This document shows, in pieces, positions 1 to 5,487 of a stretch of 8,842 nt of DNA. The stretch spans positions 1-8,842 of the forward strand of contig VYDF01000134.1 in assembly GCA_009843565.1 (NCBI GenBank), given 5' to 3'. Numbering within the stretch: position 1 is the stretch's first letter; each line of letters starts with the position of its first letter. Source of the stretch: Acidimicrobiia bacterium. GTDB taxonomy: Bacteria; Actinomycetota; Acidimicrobiia; Acidimicrobiales; Bin134. The notes below the pieces were generated by a model. The model did no database searches. It was not told the DNA's origin and was given only the letters and a program-made list of their open reading frames with translations. Made by a program: the position numbers and the translations under genes.

Positions 1-1399
1 CCACCATGATGACGAGGACCTGCTGCATCACATTGGCCCGGCGGCCCAGGTTCTCAGTCAGGCGCTCGATGGTTCCAGCGGCCCGGTCCGGATCCTCGAA
101 GCCCAGCTGGCCGAGGTGGTCGGGGAGCAGCTCGCTCACCAGCCCGGTCTCGTGCATCCGGTCGAGTGTTTGGCGGTAAAAGATCCGCTGGTGGATCTCC
201 CGAACCGAGGTCTGATGGCGGAGGTGGGAGGCCTGGAACGCTTCCAGGCTCTCAAAACCGGATGCCCGGGCCGCCCACTCTCGGTCGGCGTCGGCGGTGG
301 GCAGCTCATGGGTCTGGCGCTCATCGCGGAGCTGCAACCGATGCTCCACCGTGCGGAGATGGATGTATGCCGTGGTGAAGTGGACGGCGTCGGCCTGGTC
401 GATGTACTCCCCCCAGCTGAGCTGGCGCAGCGCGGTAAGGGTGTTGGGGGAGCGGATGGTGGGGTCGGTGCGGCCGTGTACTAGTTGCAAGAGCTGCACG
501 GTGAACTCGATGTCTCGCAGCCCGCCGGGTCCCTTCTTGAGCTCCCGGTCGCCCTTGAGCTTCGCTGATTCCTCCACCCGCTTCTTCATGGCCTGAAGCG
601 ATGGAACCGTTTTGGCCCCCAGGTTCTCTTCCCACACGCCGGGCCGGATGGCGTCGAAGAAGGCATTGCCCACCTCGGGGTCGCCCGCGCACAGGCGGGT
701 TTTGATGTAGGCCTGGCGCTCCCAGGCGTGGGCTCGCTGCTCAAAGTAGTGCCGGTAGGCGTCGGATGGCAGGCTGAGCGAGCCGGTCTGACCGTCGGGG
801 CGCAGGTCGGTGTCCACTCGGTACACCGCGCCCTCGACTGTGAACGAGGTGAGAGCTTGTACCACCTTGCGGGCCCGCTTTACCGCCGCTTCGGTGCCGC
901 CTTCGTGGACGAAGACAATGTCCACGTCGCTGGCATAGTTCAGCTCGTTGCCCCCCAGCTTGCCCATACCGATGATGGCCAGGGGCGGGCCCTCGTCGGC
1001 GATCTCCAAGGCCCGGGCGAAACAAGCATCGGCCAGCAGCGACAGCTCCCGGCCCACGGTGGCCAGGTCGGCCTCGCCCAGCAGATCTCGCAGTGCGATA
1101 CGCAGAAGCTGACGGCGTTTCCATCGCCGCAATCCGTCTAGGGCGTCGTCATCATCGGGGGCAACCAACGAGATCTTCTCAGTGGCGAAGTCAGCGGGCG
1201 GATCGAGCACACCGAGCAAGCTGGGGTCGCGGCGCACCGCCTTGCTCATGCTGCGAGAGGCCCCGGCCAGCATGGCCGCCGCCCGGGCCCGGCGCTCGTC
1301 GGTGATGCCGAGATCGTCGATGAGCGACTGGGCATCCTCAGGCCAAGGGCAGGAGGCAATCAGATGTTCGATGTCCTGATCTCGGCCTTCAGCTTCCAT
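1..1399 (-). CDS. glnE: Glutamate-ammonia-ligase adenylyltransferase GlnE, N-terminal part (cut by window edge)
   Basis: This is the bifunctional enzyme that adds AMP to, and removes it from, a tyrosine of beta-type glutamine synthetase, switching it off and on with nitrogen status in the cytoplasm. Reading the minus strand from the ATG at 1399 gives 466 codons with no stop up to the window edge, about half of a normal GlnE. The visible part is the N-terminal half. It has the nucleotidyltransferase signature GMGKLGG at residues 144-150 followed by SDVDIVF at 157-163, whose two aspartates would bind metal. Further family blocks are VDTDLRPDG (195-203), WERQAYIKTR (226-235) and GPGGLRDIEF (290-299). 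In the family this half does de-adenylylation; the adenylylating half would lie to the left. An in-frame stop at 1442-1444 limits upstream extension, and ATG 1399 is the only standard start between it and the first conserved block. The target tyrosine is present in the glnA product of this window. Frame and motifs are continuous, so it is not a pseudogene here. Confidence 0.96.
   Translation of the reverse strand, partial: MEAEGRDQDIEHLIASCPWPEDAQSLIDDLGITDERRARAAAMLAGASRSMSKAVRRDPSLLGVLDPPADFATEKISLVAPDDDDALDGLRRWKRRQLLRIALRDLLGEADLATVGRELSLLADACFARALEIADEGPPLAIIGMGKLGGNELNYASDVDIVFVHEGGTEAAVKRARKVVQALTSFTVEGAVYRVDTDLRPDGQTGSLSLPSDAYRHYFEQRAHAWERQAYIKTRLCAGDPEVGNAFFDAIRPGVWEENLGAKTVPSLQAMKKRVEESAKLKGDRELKKGPGGLRDIEFTVQLLQLVHGRTDPTIRSPNTLTALRQLSWGEYIDQADAVHFTTAYIHLRTVEHRLQLRDERQTHELPTADADREWAARASGFESLEAFQASHLRHQTSVREIHQRIFYRQTLDRMHETGLVSELLPDHLGQLGFEDPDRAAGTIERLTENLGRRANVMQQVLVIMV
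1351..1356 (+). promoter_or_regulatory. Ribosome binding site that decides the ridA start
   Basis: A perfect AGGAGG lies 7 bases before ATG 1364 and favours that start over the ATG at 1400, which has no such site. The hexamer lies inside the antisense strand of glnE, where it reads as part of Ala-Ser-Cys codons, so a chance occurrence is possible. Confidence 0.5.
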
Positions 1400-1795
1400 A
1401 TGGCCCCATGCTACGAGCAGTCCCCAAGAACCGTATTCTTCTCAGACATGAGCACTCCGGTCGGTCCCTATTCCCCCATCGTTCGTGCGGGGGATTTTCT
1501 CATCTGCTCCGGCCAGATCGGCATCGCCGACGGAGCCCTGGTGCCCGGTGGGCTCATCGCCCAGTTCCGCCAGGCGGTGGCCAACGCCGAGGCCGTGCTG
1601 GCCACCGAAGGGGCAACCTTGGCCGACGTGGTCAAAGCCACTGTTTTCCTGATCCACATGGACGATTTCGGCGCCATGAACAACGCCTACATCGAGTGCT
1701 TCGGCGACAACCGCCCGGCCCGCTCCGCCGTAGGCGTCGCCGCCCTCCCCCTCGGCGCCCTGGTGGAAATCGAACTCTGGGCCTACTCCGGCTGA
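1364..1795 (+). CDS. ridA: RidA/YjgF/UK114-family enamine/imine deaminase
   Basis: RidA-family proteins are small cytoplasmic trimers that hydrolyse reactive enamines and imines, such as 2-aminoacrylate released by PLP enzymes, to the keto acid and ammonia. Family marks in the 143-residue product are GPYSP (34-38), SGQIG (49-53), VVKATVFL (89-96), PARSAVGVAALP (118-129) and VEIELWA (134-140). Arg120 corresponds to the substrate-carboxylate arginine of active RidA (Arg105 in E. coli) and Glu135 to its Glu120, so it looks like a catalytically competent Rid. The start is uncertain. ATG 1364 has a perfect AGGAGG but adds 12 residues to a typical RidA and overlaps the 5' end of glnE. ATG 1400 gives a normal 131 residues but has no ribosome binding site and abuts the glnE ATG. 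ATG 1448 would delete the first strand and is unlikely. It converges on the glnR stop with a 4-base gap. Its place among nitrogen genes fits handling of amino-group by-products, but that link is inferred. Confidence 0.93.
   Translation: MFDVLISAFSFHMAPCYEQSPRTVFFSDMSTPVGPYSPIVRAGDFLICSGQIGIADGALVPGGLIAQFRQAVANAEAVLATEGATLADVVKATVFLIHMDDFGAMNNAYIECFGDNRPARSAVGVAALPLGALVEIELWAYSG
1408..1413 (-). promoter_or_regulatory. Possible -10 element for a nearly leaderless glnE transcript
   Basis: On the minus strand TAGCAT (a TAnnnT-type -10) ends 8 bases before the glnE ATG at 1399. Counting from a standard -10, transcription would start within about two bases of the ATG. No Shine-Dalgarno sequence stands in front of that ATG apart from a weak GGGG, so a near-leaderless message is a reasonable reading. 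No -35 was recognised. A single hexamer match inside the ridA coding region is weak evidence. Confidence 0.3.
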
Positions 1796-1813
1796 GCGAC
1801 TACCGCTCCCAGC
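1791..1813. terminator. Small hairpin across the convergent ridA and glnR stop codons
   Basis: GAGCG (1794-1798) and CGCTC (1804-1808) form a 5-bp stem with a 5-base loop. GCT/AGC at the outer ends can extend it past a two-base bulge. It covers the stop codons of both convergent genes and is the only candidate for a shared terminator, but there is no T-tract on either side, so it is not a classical intrinsic terminator. Confidence 0.25.
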
Positions 1814-2474
1814 GGGAGAGGCCGAATCGGTAGCCTACGGATCTCACGGTGGTGATGAGGCCGGCGTGTTCTTCGCCCAGCTTGGCCCGCAGACGGCGCA
1901 CGTGGACATCCACGGTGCGGGCGCCGCCGAAGTAGTCGTAGCCCCACACCCGGCTGAGCAGCGTCTCGCGGGTGAACACCTTTCCTGGCGAGCTGGCCAG
2001 GAACTTCAGCAGCTCGTACTCCATGTAGGTGAGATCGAGGGGTCGGCCTGTAATCGACGCTTGGTAGGTCTCTACGTTCAACACCAACGGCCCGTACTCG
2101 ATGAGCTCTGGACGCAGGGCGGCCCCCGACCGCCACACCAAATGGGCCAGCCGGGCCTCCAGCTCCCGTTGGTGGAAGGGAGTGAGGCAGAAGTCGGCGT
2201 AGAGGTCGTCGCGCATCTCCAACTCGTCCAGATGAGCTCCCGAGACCAGCAGCAACACCGGGATGTCCAGCCCCCGCCGATTCAGCGCTCGACAGAATCC
2301 GAAGGCATCTTCGGGGTTGTCATCCACCGCCACCACCGCTCCCAACCACCGACCTTCGGGTTCGTGGGCGTTTTCCACTGCCTTCCAGTTGTAGCCGCCC
2401 AAATCCAGCGTGCGCACCAGCTCTGGTGGCGGTGGATCAGGGAAGACCAACAGGGGCTCGGTCACCATCGTCAC
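1800..2474 (-). CDS. glnR: GlnR-like orphan OmpR-family nitrogen regulator
   Basis: GlnR of actinomycetes is a transcription factor controlling nitrogen genes such as glnA, amtB and nirB. This 224-residue protein has a receiver-like domain (about 6-112) and an OmpR-type winged helix (about 128-218). The block from WGYDYFGGARTVDVHVRRLR (177-196) through GLITTVRSVGYRF is the hallmark I associate with GlnR. The receiver is degenerate: the acidic pair after strand 1 is missing (PLLVFPDPP at 7-15), the usual lysine is absent (LTPF at 97-100), and only Asp51/Asp52 remain near the phosphorylation site. This matches the known phosphorylation-independent behaviour of GlnR. No histidine kinase gene is adjacent. 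The start is the GTG at 2474 that overlaps the upstream synthetase stop as GTGA, implying translational coupling; an in-frame ATG at 2468 is the alternative. Being in an operon with a glutamine synthetase supports the nitrogen role, though a GlnR paralogue cannot be excluded. Confidence 0.88.
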   Translation of the reverse strand: MTMVTEPLLVFPDPPPPELVRTLDLGGYNWKAVENAHEPEGRWLGAVVAVDDNPEDAFGFCRALNRRGLDIPVLLLVSGAHLDELEMRDDLYADFCLTPFHQRELEARLAHLVWRSGAALRPELIEYGPLVLNVETYQASITGRPLDLTYMEYELLKFLASSPGKVFTRETLLSRVWGYDYFGGARTVDVHVRRLRAKLGEEHAGLITTVRSVGYRFGLSRWER

Positions 2475-3805
2475 CAGGTATTCAGATACCGGCGGAGTTC
2501 AAAGGGGGTGACCTCACGGCGATACTCGGCAAACTCAGCCCGCTTGTTGCGCAAGAACCACTCGTGAATGTGCTCGCCCAGCACCTCGGCCATCAGCGGT
2601 GATTCCTCCAGCACATCCAGCGCCTCCGACAGCGACATGGGCAGCTCCTCAAAGCCCTTGGCCCGTGCCTGTCCTCTGCTCATGGTGTAAAGATCGGCAG
2701 CCGCCTCGGCGGGCAACTCGTAGCCCTCCTGCACCCCCTTCAGGCCCGCGGCCAGCACTGCGGAAAACGCCAGGTAGGGGTTGGCGGCCGAGTCCAAGGC
2801 CCGGTATTCCACCCGGGTGGACGATTCCTTGCCCGGCTTCACCACCGGCACCCGCACCAGCGCCGATCGGTTGTTGCGGGCCCACGACACAAAGGTGGGG
2901 GCTTCATCGCCGGCCACCAGCCGCTTGTAGCTGTTCACCAGCTGGTTGGTCACCGCAGTGATTTCCCGAGCGTGATGCAGAAGGCCGGCGATGAACGCCT
3001 TGGCTGTTTTCGACAGCCCGTAGTCGTCGCCGGCGTCGTGGAAGGCGTTGACGTCGTTCTCGAACAGCGACATATGGGTGTGCATTCCCGATCCCTGCAC
3101 CCCGTTGAGCGGTTTGGGCATGAACGTGGCGTGCAGATCACGGTCCAAGGCCAGCTTGCGCACCACCAGTCTCAGCGTCATCACGTTGTCGGCCATGCTC
3201 AGCGCCTCGGTGTAGCGCAGGTCTATTTCGTGCTGGCTGGGGCTGTCCTCGTGAAACGAGTACTCCACCGGGATGCCCATGGCCTCCAGCATCGTGATGG
3301 TGCGCTTGCGCAGTGGGCTGGCCACATCGGCAGTCGTCAAGTCGAAATAGGAGGCGTTGTCCAGCGGGACGAGCGGCTGTTCGGGGTCGCCATGGCGGAA
3401 ATAGAAGAACTCCACCTCGGGCGCGGTGTAGAACGTGTAGCCCATCTCGGCCGCCTTGGCCAGGCTGCGGCGCATCACCCAGCGGGGATCCCCCTCAAAG
3501 GGAGTGCCGTCGGGGTTGCGGATGTCGCAGAAGATACGCCCAGAGGGCTCCTCGGGATCGGCCCATGGCAACAGCTCGAATGTGGACGCGTCGGGCACGG
3601 CCAGCACGTCGCTCTCCTGCACCCGGGAGAACCCATCGATGGCCGAGCCGTCGAATTGCAGTCCCTCGTCAAAGGCGTCGGCCAACTCGGCCGGAGAGAT
3701 GGCCACCGACTTGAGCTGGCCCAGCACGTCGGTGAACCAGAGCCGGATGAGGCGCACACCTCGCTCCTCCACCGTACGAAGCACGTAGTCCTTTTGCGGT
3801 TCCAT
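2471..3805 (-). CDS. glnA: Glutamine synthetase, class I alpha type (GlnA2-like)
   Basis: It should make glutamine from glutamate, ammonia and ATP as a cytoplasmic dodecamer. The 444-residue product matches the length and start of the mycobacterial GlnA2 type (QKDYVLRTVEERGVRLIRLWF-like opening). Active-site blocks are FDGSAIDGF (51-59), APEVEFF with Glu130/Glu132 (128-134), QHEID with Glu193 (191-195), GSGMHTHMS (238-246), NSYKRLVAGDEAP with flap Glu301 (291-303), NNRSALVRVP (311-320) and the RVEYR arginines (331-335). It lacks the roughly 25-residue insertion and the NxYDLPPEE adenylylation site of beta-type enzymes. A tyrosine (Tyr373) falls at the equivalent place in an unrelated context, so GlnE control is unlikely. 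I chose ATG 3805 because family alignment begins there; the GTG at 3865 would add 20 residues without family support. It is the first gene of an operon with glnR and is divergent from glnA. Some GlnA2-like paralogues act on other substrates such as polyamines, but all residues expected for glutamine synthesis are present. Confidence 0.94.
   Translation of the reverse strand: MEPQKDYVLRTVEERGVRLIRLWFTDVLGQLKSVAISPAELADAFDEGLQFDGSAIDGFSRVQESDVLAVPDASTFELLPWADPEEPSGRIFCDIRNPDGTPFEGDPRWVMRRSLAKAAEMGYTFYTAPEVEFFYFRHGDPEQPLVPLDNASYFDLTTADVASPLRKRTITMLEAMGIPVEYSFHEDSPSQHEIDLRYTEALSMADNVMTLRLVVRKLALDRDLHATFMPKPLNGVQGSGMHTHMSLFENDVNAFHDAGDDYGLSKTAKAFIAGLLHHAREITAVTNQLVNSYKRLVAGDEAPTFVSWARNNRSALVRVPVVKPGKESSTRVEYRALDSAANPYLAFSAVLAAGLKGVQEGYELPAEAAADLYTMSRGQARAKGFEELPMSLSEALDVLEESPLMAEVLGEHIHEWFLRNKRAEFAEYRREVTPFELRRYLNTW
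2477..2490 (-). repeat. Inverted repeat just upstream of the glnR start
   Basis: GGTAT (2477-2481) and ATACC (2486-2490) are perfect complements with a 4-base loop. The hairpin would lie in the last codons of the glutamine synthetase, ending 2 bases from the glnR GTG, where a ribosome binding site would normally be. No AGGAGG-like site is visible there. The hairpin could enforce coupling by opening only when ribosomes finish the upstream gene, but a 5-bp stem is modest and also encodes protein. Confidence 0.3.
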
Positions 3806-3821
3806 AGGAGACCACCAGAGT

Positions 3822-3848
3822 GCCCTGCCAGGGCTCGCTGGCGCCAGC
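3822..3848. repeat. Two adjacent palindromes upstream of the alpha-type glutamine synthetase
   Basis: GCCCTG-C-CAGGGC (3822-3834) and the perfect 12-base palindrome GCTGGCGCCAGC (3837-3848) lie two bases apart, 17 to 43 bases before the minus-strand ATG at 3805. They could be a dimeric operator or hairpins in the message leader. No recognisable -10 was found for this gene, so their position relative to transcription start is unknown. Confidence 0.35.
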
Positions 3849-3860
3849 CCATTGGCAGCG

Positions 3861-3898
3861 TTCACAAAGCCTTCACAAACGGGAAAATCTCTGGAAAC
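3861..3898. promoter_or_regulatory. Candidate GlnR operator: four 5-mers at 11-base phase
   Basis: TTCAC (3861-3865), TTCAC (3872-3876), GAAAA (3883-3887) and GAAAC (3894-3898) are each separated by exactly 6 bases, one helical turn apart. Known GlnR sites pair boxes resembling GTnAC and GAAAC with 6-base spacers, so both the spacing and the GAAAC boxes fit; the TTCAC boxes match four of five GTnAC positions. The site sits between two divergent glutamine synthetase genes, one of which is cotranscribed with a GlnR-like gene, and could therefore control both transcripts and autoregulate glnR. Binding is inferred from pattern and context. Confidence 0.62.
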
Positions 3899-3921
3899 TC
3901 ACATGTGCGACGATGAGCCTT

Positions 3922-3939
3922 CCGCTTGAAAGCAAGCGG
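3922..3939. repeat. Perfect 7-bp inverted repeat upstream of glnA
   Basis: CCGCTTG (3922-3928) and CAAGCGG (3933-3939) flank a 4-base AAAG spacer. Its left arm overlaps a possible -35 (TTGAAA, 3926-3931), so as DNA it could be an operator that blocks polymerase. If transcription starts upstream, the RNA would form a tight hairpin that competes with the longer pairing described for 3933-3980. Confidence 0.5.
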
Positions 3940-3953
3940 CAATTCCATAGAGG
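3926..3953 (+). promoter_or_regulatory. Weak candidate sigma-70 promoter for glnA
   Basis: TTGAAA (3926-3931, five of six matches to TTGACA) is followed after 16 bases by TAGAGG (3948-3953), a poor -10. This is the only TA-containing hexamer suitably placed. It would start the message near 3960, about 55 bases before the GTG and some 60 bases after the candidate GlnR operator, a sensible arrangement for activation. The -10 is poor, so the call is tentative. Confidence 0.3.
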
Positions 3954-3980
3954 CACGATGAGCCGTGCCCTTGCCGCTTG
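3933..3980 (+). other. Possible structured glnA leader with alternative pairing
   Basis: CAAGCGGCAA (3933-3942) is exactly complementary to TTGCCGCTTG (3971-3980). Between them GGCACG (3952-3957) and CGTGCC (3964-3969) form a 6-bp hairpin with a 6-base loop, so the whole segment could fold as a nested stem. The arm at 3933-3939 can instead pair with CCGCTTG at 3922-3928, so the two folds exclude each other. I do not recognise it as a known glutamine riboswitch. It only matters as RNA if transcription starts before about 3920, which is not established. Confidence 0.35.
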
Positions 3981-4001
3981 TGGGAGAGTAAGGGCCGAAA
4001 A

Positions 4002-4007
4002 AGGAGG
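4002..4007 (+). promoter_or_regulatory. Strong ribosome binding site fixing the glnA GTG start
   Basis: AGGAGG, preceded by a further A, ends 8 bases before GTG 4016. This supports the GTG as start; the next residues (STPQEVIALA) are the usual opening of this family. Confidence 0.85.
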
Positions 4008-4015
4008 AACCCACT

Positions 4016-5440
4016 GTGTCAACTCCCCAAGAAGTCATTGCGCTGGCGGCATCCGAGGGTGCCGAGTTCGTGGACATGCGCTTCACCGACGTACCCGGTG
4101 TGCAGCACCACTTCTCGCTCCCCATCCGCGAGCTGACTGAGTCAGTGTTCGAGGAGGGCCTCGGATTCGACGGCTCGTCGGTGAGCGGATTCCAAACCAT
4201 CGACGCCTCTGACATGCTCCTCATCCCCGATCCCGACACGGCGATCTTCGACCCGTTCATGAAGCGCAAGACCCTGGTTCTGCTGTGCGACGTAAAGGAT
4301 CCCGTCACCGGCGAGATGTACGGCAAAGACCCACGCGGCGTGGTGCGCCGCTCCCTGTCATACCTAGCCAGCACCGGCATCGCCGATGCCGCCTACTTCG
4401 GGCCAGAAGCCGAGTTCTTCATCTTCGACAGCGTGGCCTTCCAGAACCAGCCCGATGTGTCCGGCTATCAGATCCGCTCGGCTGAGGGCATCTTCGAGAG
4501 CGGTCGCCCCTCGGTGAACGGCGCACCCAGCCCCGGCCACCGCATCCCCTACAAGGGGGGATACTTCCCGCTGGCCCCCATGGACACCTTCCAAGATCTC
4601 CGTTCGGAGATGGTGGTGGCCCTGGAGTCGGTGGGGATTCCCATCGAAGTCCAGCACCACGAGGTGGGCACCGCTGGCCAGGCCGAAATCGACATGGTGT
4701 TCGACGAGATGCTGGCCATGGCCGACAAGGTCCAGCTCTACAAATACGTGGTGAAGAACGTGGCTCGCGAGCACGGCCGCACCGTCACGTTCATGCCCAA
4801 GCCCATCTACGGCGACAACGGCTCGGGTATGCACACCCACCAGTCGCTGTGGAGAGACGGCGACACGCTCATGTACGACGAGCGGGGCTACGCCGGACTG
4901 TCCGACCTGGCCCGGTGGTACATCGGTGGCCTGCTGGCCCATGCCCCGGCCATCCTGGCCTTCGCCGCTCCCACCACCAACTCCTATAAGCGGTTGGTGC
5001 CCGGCTACGAGGCACCGGTGAACCTGGCCTATTCCCAGCGCAACCGGTCGGCGGCCATCCGCATCCCGCTGATCTCCGACAACCCCAAGGCCAAGCGCTT
5101 GGAATTCCGGTGCCCCGACCCCAGCGCCAATCCCTACCTGGCGTTCGCGGCCATGCTGATGGCCGGCATCGACGGCATCCAGAATCAGATGGACCCGGGC
5201 GATCCGCTGGACAAGAACATCTACGACCTGCCCCCCGAAGAGGCCGCCGGCATCGAAACCGTGCCCGGTTCGCTGAGCGCGGCGCTGGACGCCCTCGAGG
5301 CTGACCACGACTTCCTCTTGGCCGGCGACGTGTTCAACTCTTCGCTGATCGAGTCCTACATCGAGGTCAAACAGGAAGAGGTGGACGCGGTCAACCTGCG
5401 GCCCCATCCGCTTGAGTACGAGCTGTACTACTCCATCTAG
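4016..5440 (+). CDS. glnA: Glutamine synthetase, class I beta type (principal GlnA, adenylylatable)
   Basis: This is the main ammonia-assimilating glutamine synthetase, a cytoplasmic dodecamer making glutamine from glutamate, ammonia and ATP. At 474 residues it has the usual beta-type length. Key blocks are FDGSSVSGF (51-59), PEAEFF with Glu131/Glu133 (130-135), the beta-type insertion around 142-190, QAEID with Glu224 (222-226), GSGMHTHQS (269-277), NSYKRLVPGYEAP with flap Glu332 (322-334), RNRSAAIRIP (342-351) and RLEFR (361-365). Residues 400-409, KNIYDLPPEE, are the adenylylation loop, with Tyr403 as the expected AMP acceptor for the GlnE encoded at the left end of the window. The start codon is GTG with a strong AGGAGG. 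The gene is divergent from the alpha-type synthetase across a 210-base region holding a candidate GlnR operator, so control is likely double: transcription by GlnR and enzyme activity by GlnE. nadE follows after 47 bases. No residue expected for activity is missing. Confidence 0.98.
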   Translation: MSTPQEVIALAASEGAEFVDMRFTDVPGVQHHFSLPIRELTESVFEEGLGFDGSSVSGFQTIDASDMLLIPDPDTAIFDPFMKRKTLVLLCDVKDPVTGEMYGKDPRGVVRRSLSYLASTGIADAAYFGPEAEFFIFDSVAFQNQPDVSGYQIRSAEGIFESGRPSVNGAPSPGHRIPYKGGYFPLAPMDTFQDLRSEMVVALESVGIPIEVQHHEVGTAGQAEIDMVFDEMLAMADKVQLYKYVVKNVAREHGRTVTFMPKPIYGDNGSGMHTHQSLWRDGDTLMYDERGYAGLSDLARWYIGGLLAHAPAILAFAAPTTNSYKRLVPGYEAPVNLAYSQRNRSAAIRIPLISDNPKAKRLEFRCPDPSANPYLAFAAMLMAGIDGIQNQMDPGDPLDKNIYDLPPEEAAGIETVPGSLSAALDALEADHDFLLAGDVFNSSLIESYIEVKQEEVDAVNLRPHPLEYELYYSI

Positions 5441-5475
5441 TACCTCTGGCTAAACCCGTGGGCCCTCGGCCCCTC

Positions 5476-5481
5476 TAGCCT
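5476..5481 (+). promoter_or_regulatory. Candidate -10 for a leaderless nadE transcript
   Basis: TAGCCT (TAnnnT type) ends 6 bases before GTG 5488, so a standard -10 would place transcription start exactly on the G of the start codon. There is no Shine-Dalgarno sequence before this GTG or the in-frame ATG at 5494, which is what a leaderless actinobacterial gene looks like. No -35 was recognised. Confidence 0.5.
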
Positions 5482-5487
5482 GTACTC

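Noticed and set aside
136..1124. Several short minus-strand reading frames in place of one gene, suggesting a broken gene
   Set aside because: The true glnE frame is open from 1399 to the window edge with all motifs in one frame; the short frames are out-of-frame shadows.
1866..2567. A 233-codon plus-strand reading frame antisense to glnR
   Set aside because: His/Gln-rich shadow translation without motifs; the GlnR-like frame explains the region.
2684..2692. Tyr373 of the alpha-type synthetase as an adenylylation site
   Set aside because: The tyrosine aligns with the acceptor of beta-type enzymes, but the surrounding NxYDLPPEE loop is absent; alpha-type enzymes often have a tyrosine here without being modified.
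3806..3865. 20-residue N-terminal extension of the alpha-type glutamine synthetase from GTG 3865
   Set aside because: Family members begin at the position of ATG 3805, and the extension overlaps palindromes and the GlnR-like boxes, so it is more likely regulatory DNA.
2972..3916. A 314-codon plus-strand reading frame antisense to the alpha-type glutamine synthetase
   Set aside because: Low-complexity, Val/Gly/His/Arg-rich translation with no motif; typical opposite-strand shadow of a GC-rich gene.
3899..4015. Known glutamine riboswitch in the glnA leader
   Set aside because: I could not find the conserved core of that motif; the pairing found is different and is reported separately.
4364..5407. 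A 347-codon minus-strand reading frame antisense to glnA
   Set aside because: No recognisable domain and a shadow composition; glnA itself is fully intact on the other strand.
5460..5472. GGGCC-CTC-GGCCC hairpin after glnA as an intrinsic terminator
   Set aside because: Only a 5-bp stem with a 3-base loop and no following T-tract; too weak to call.
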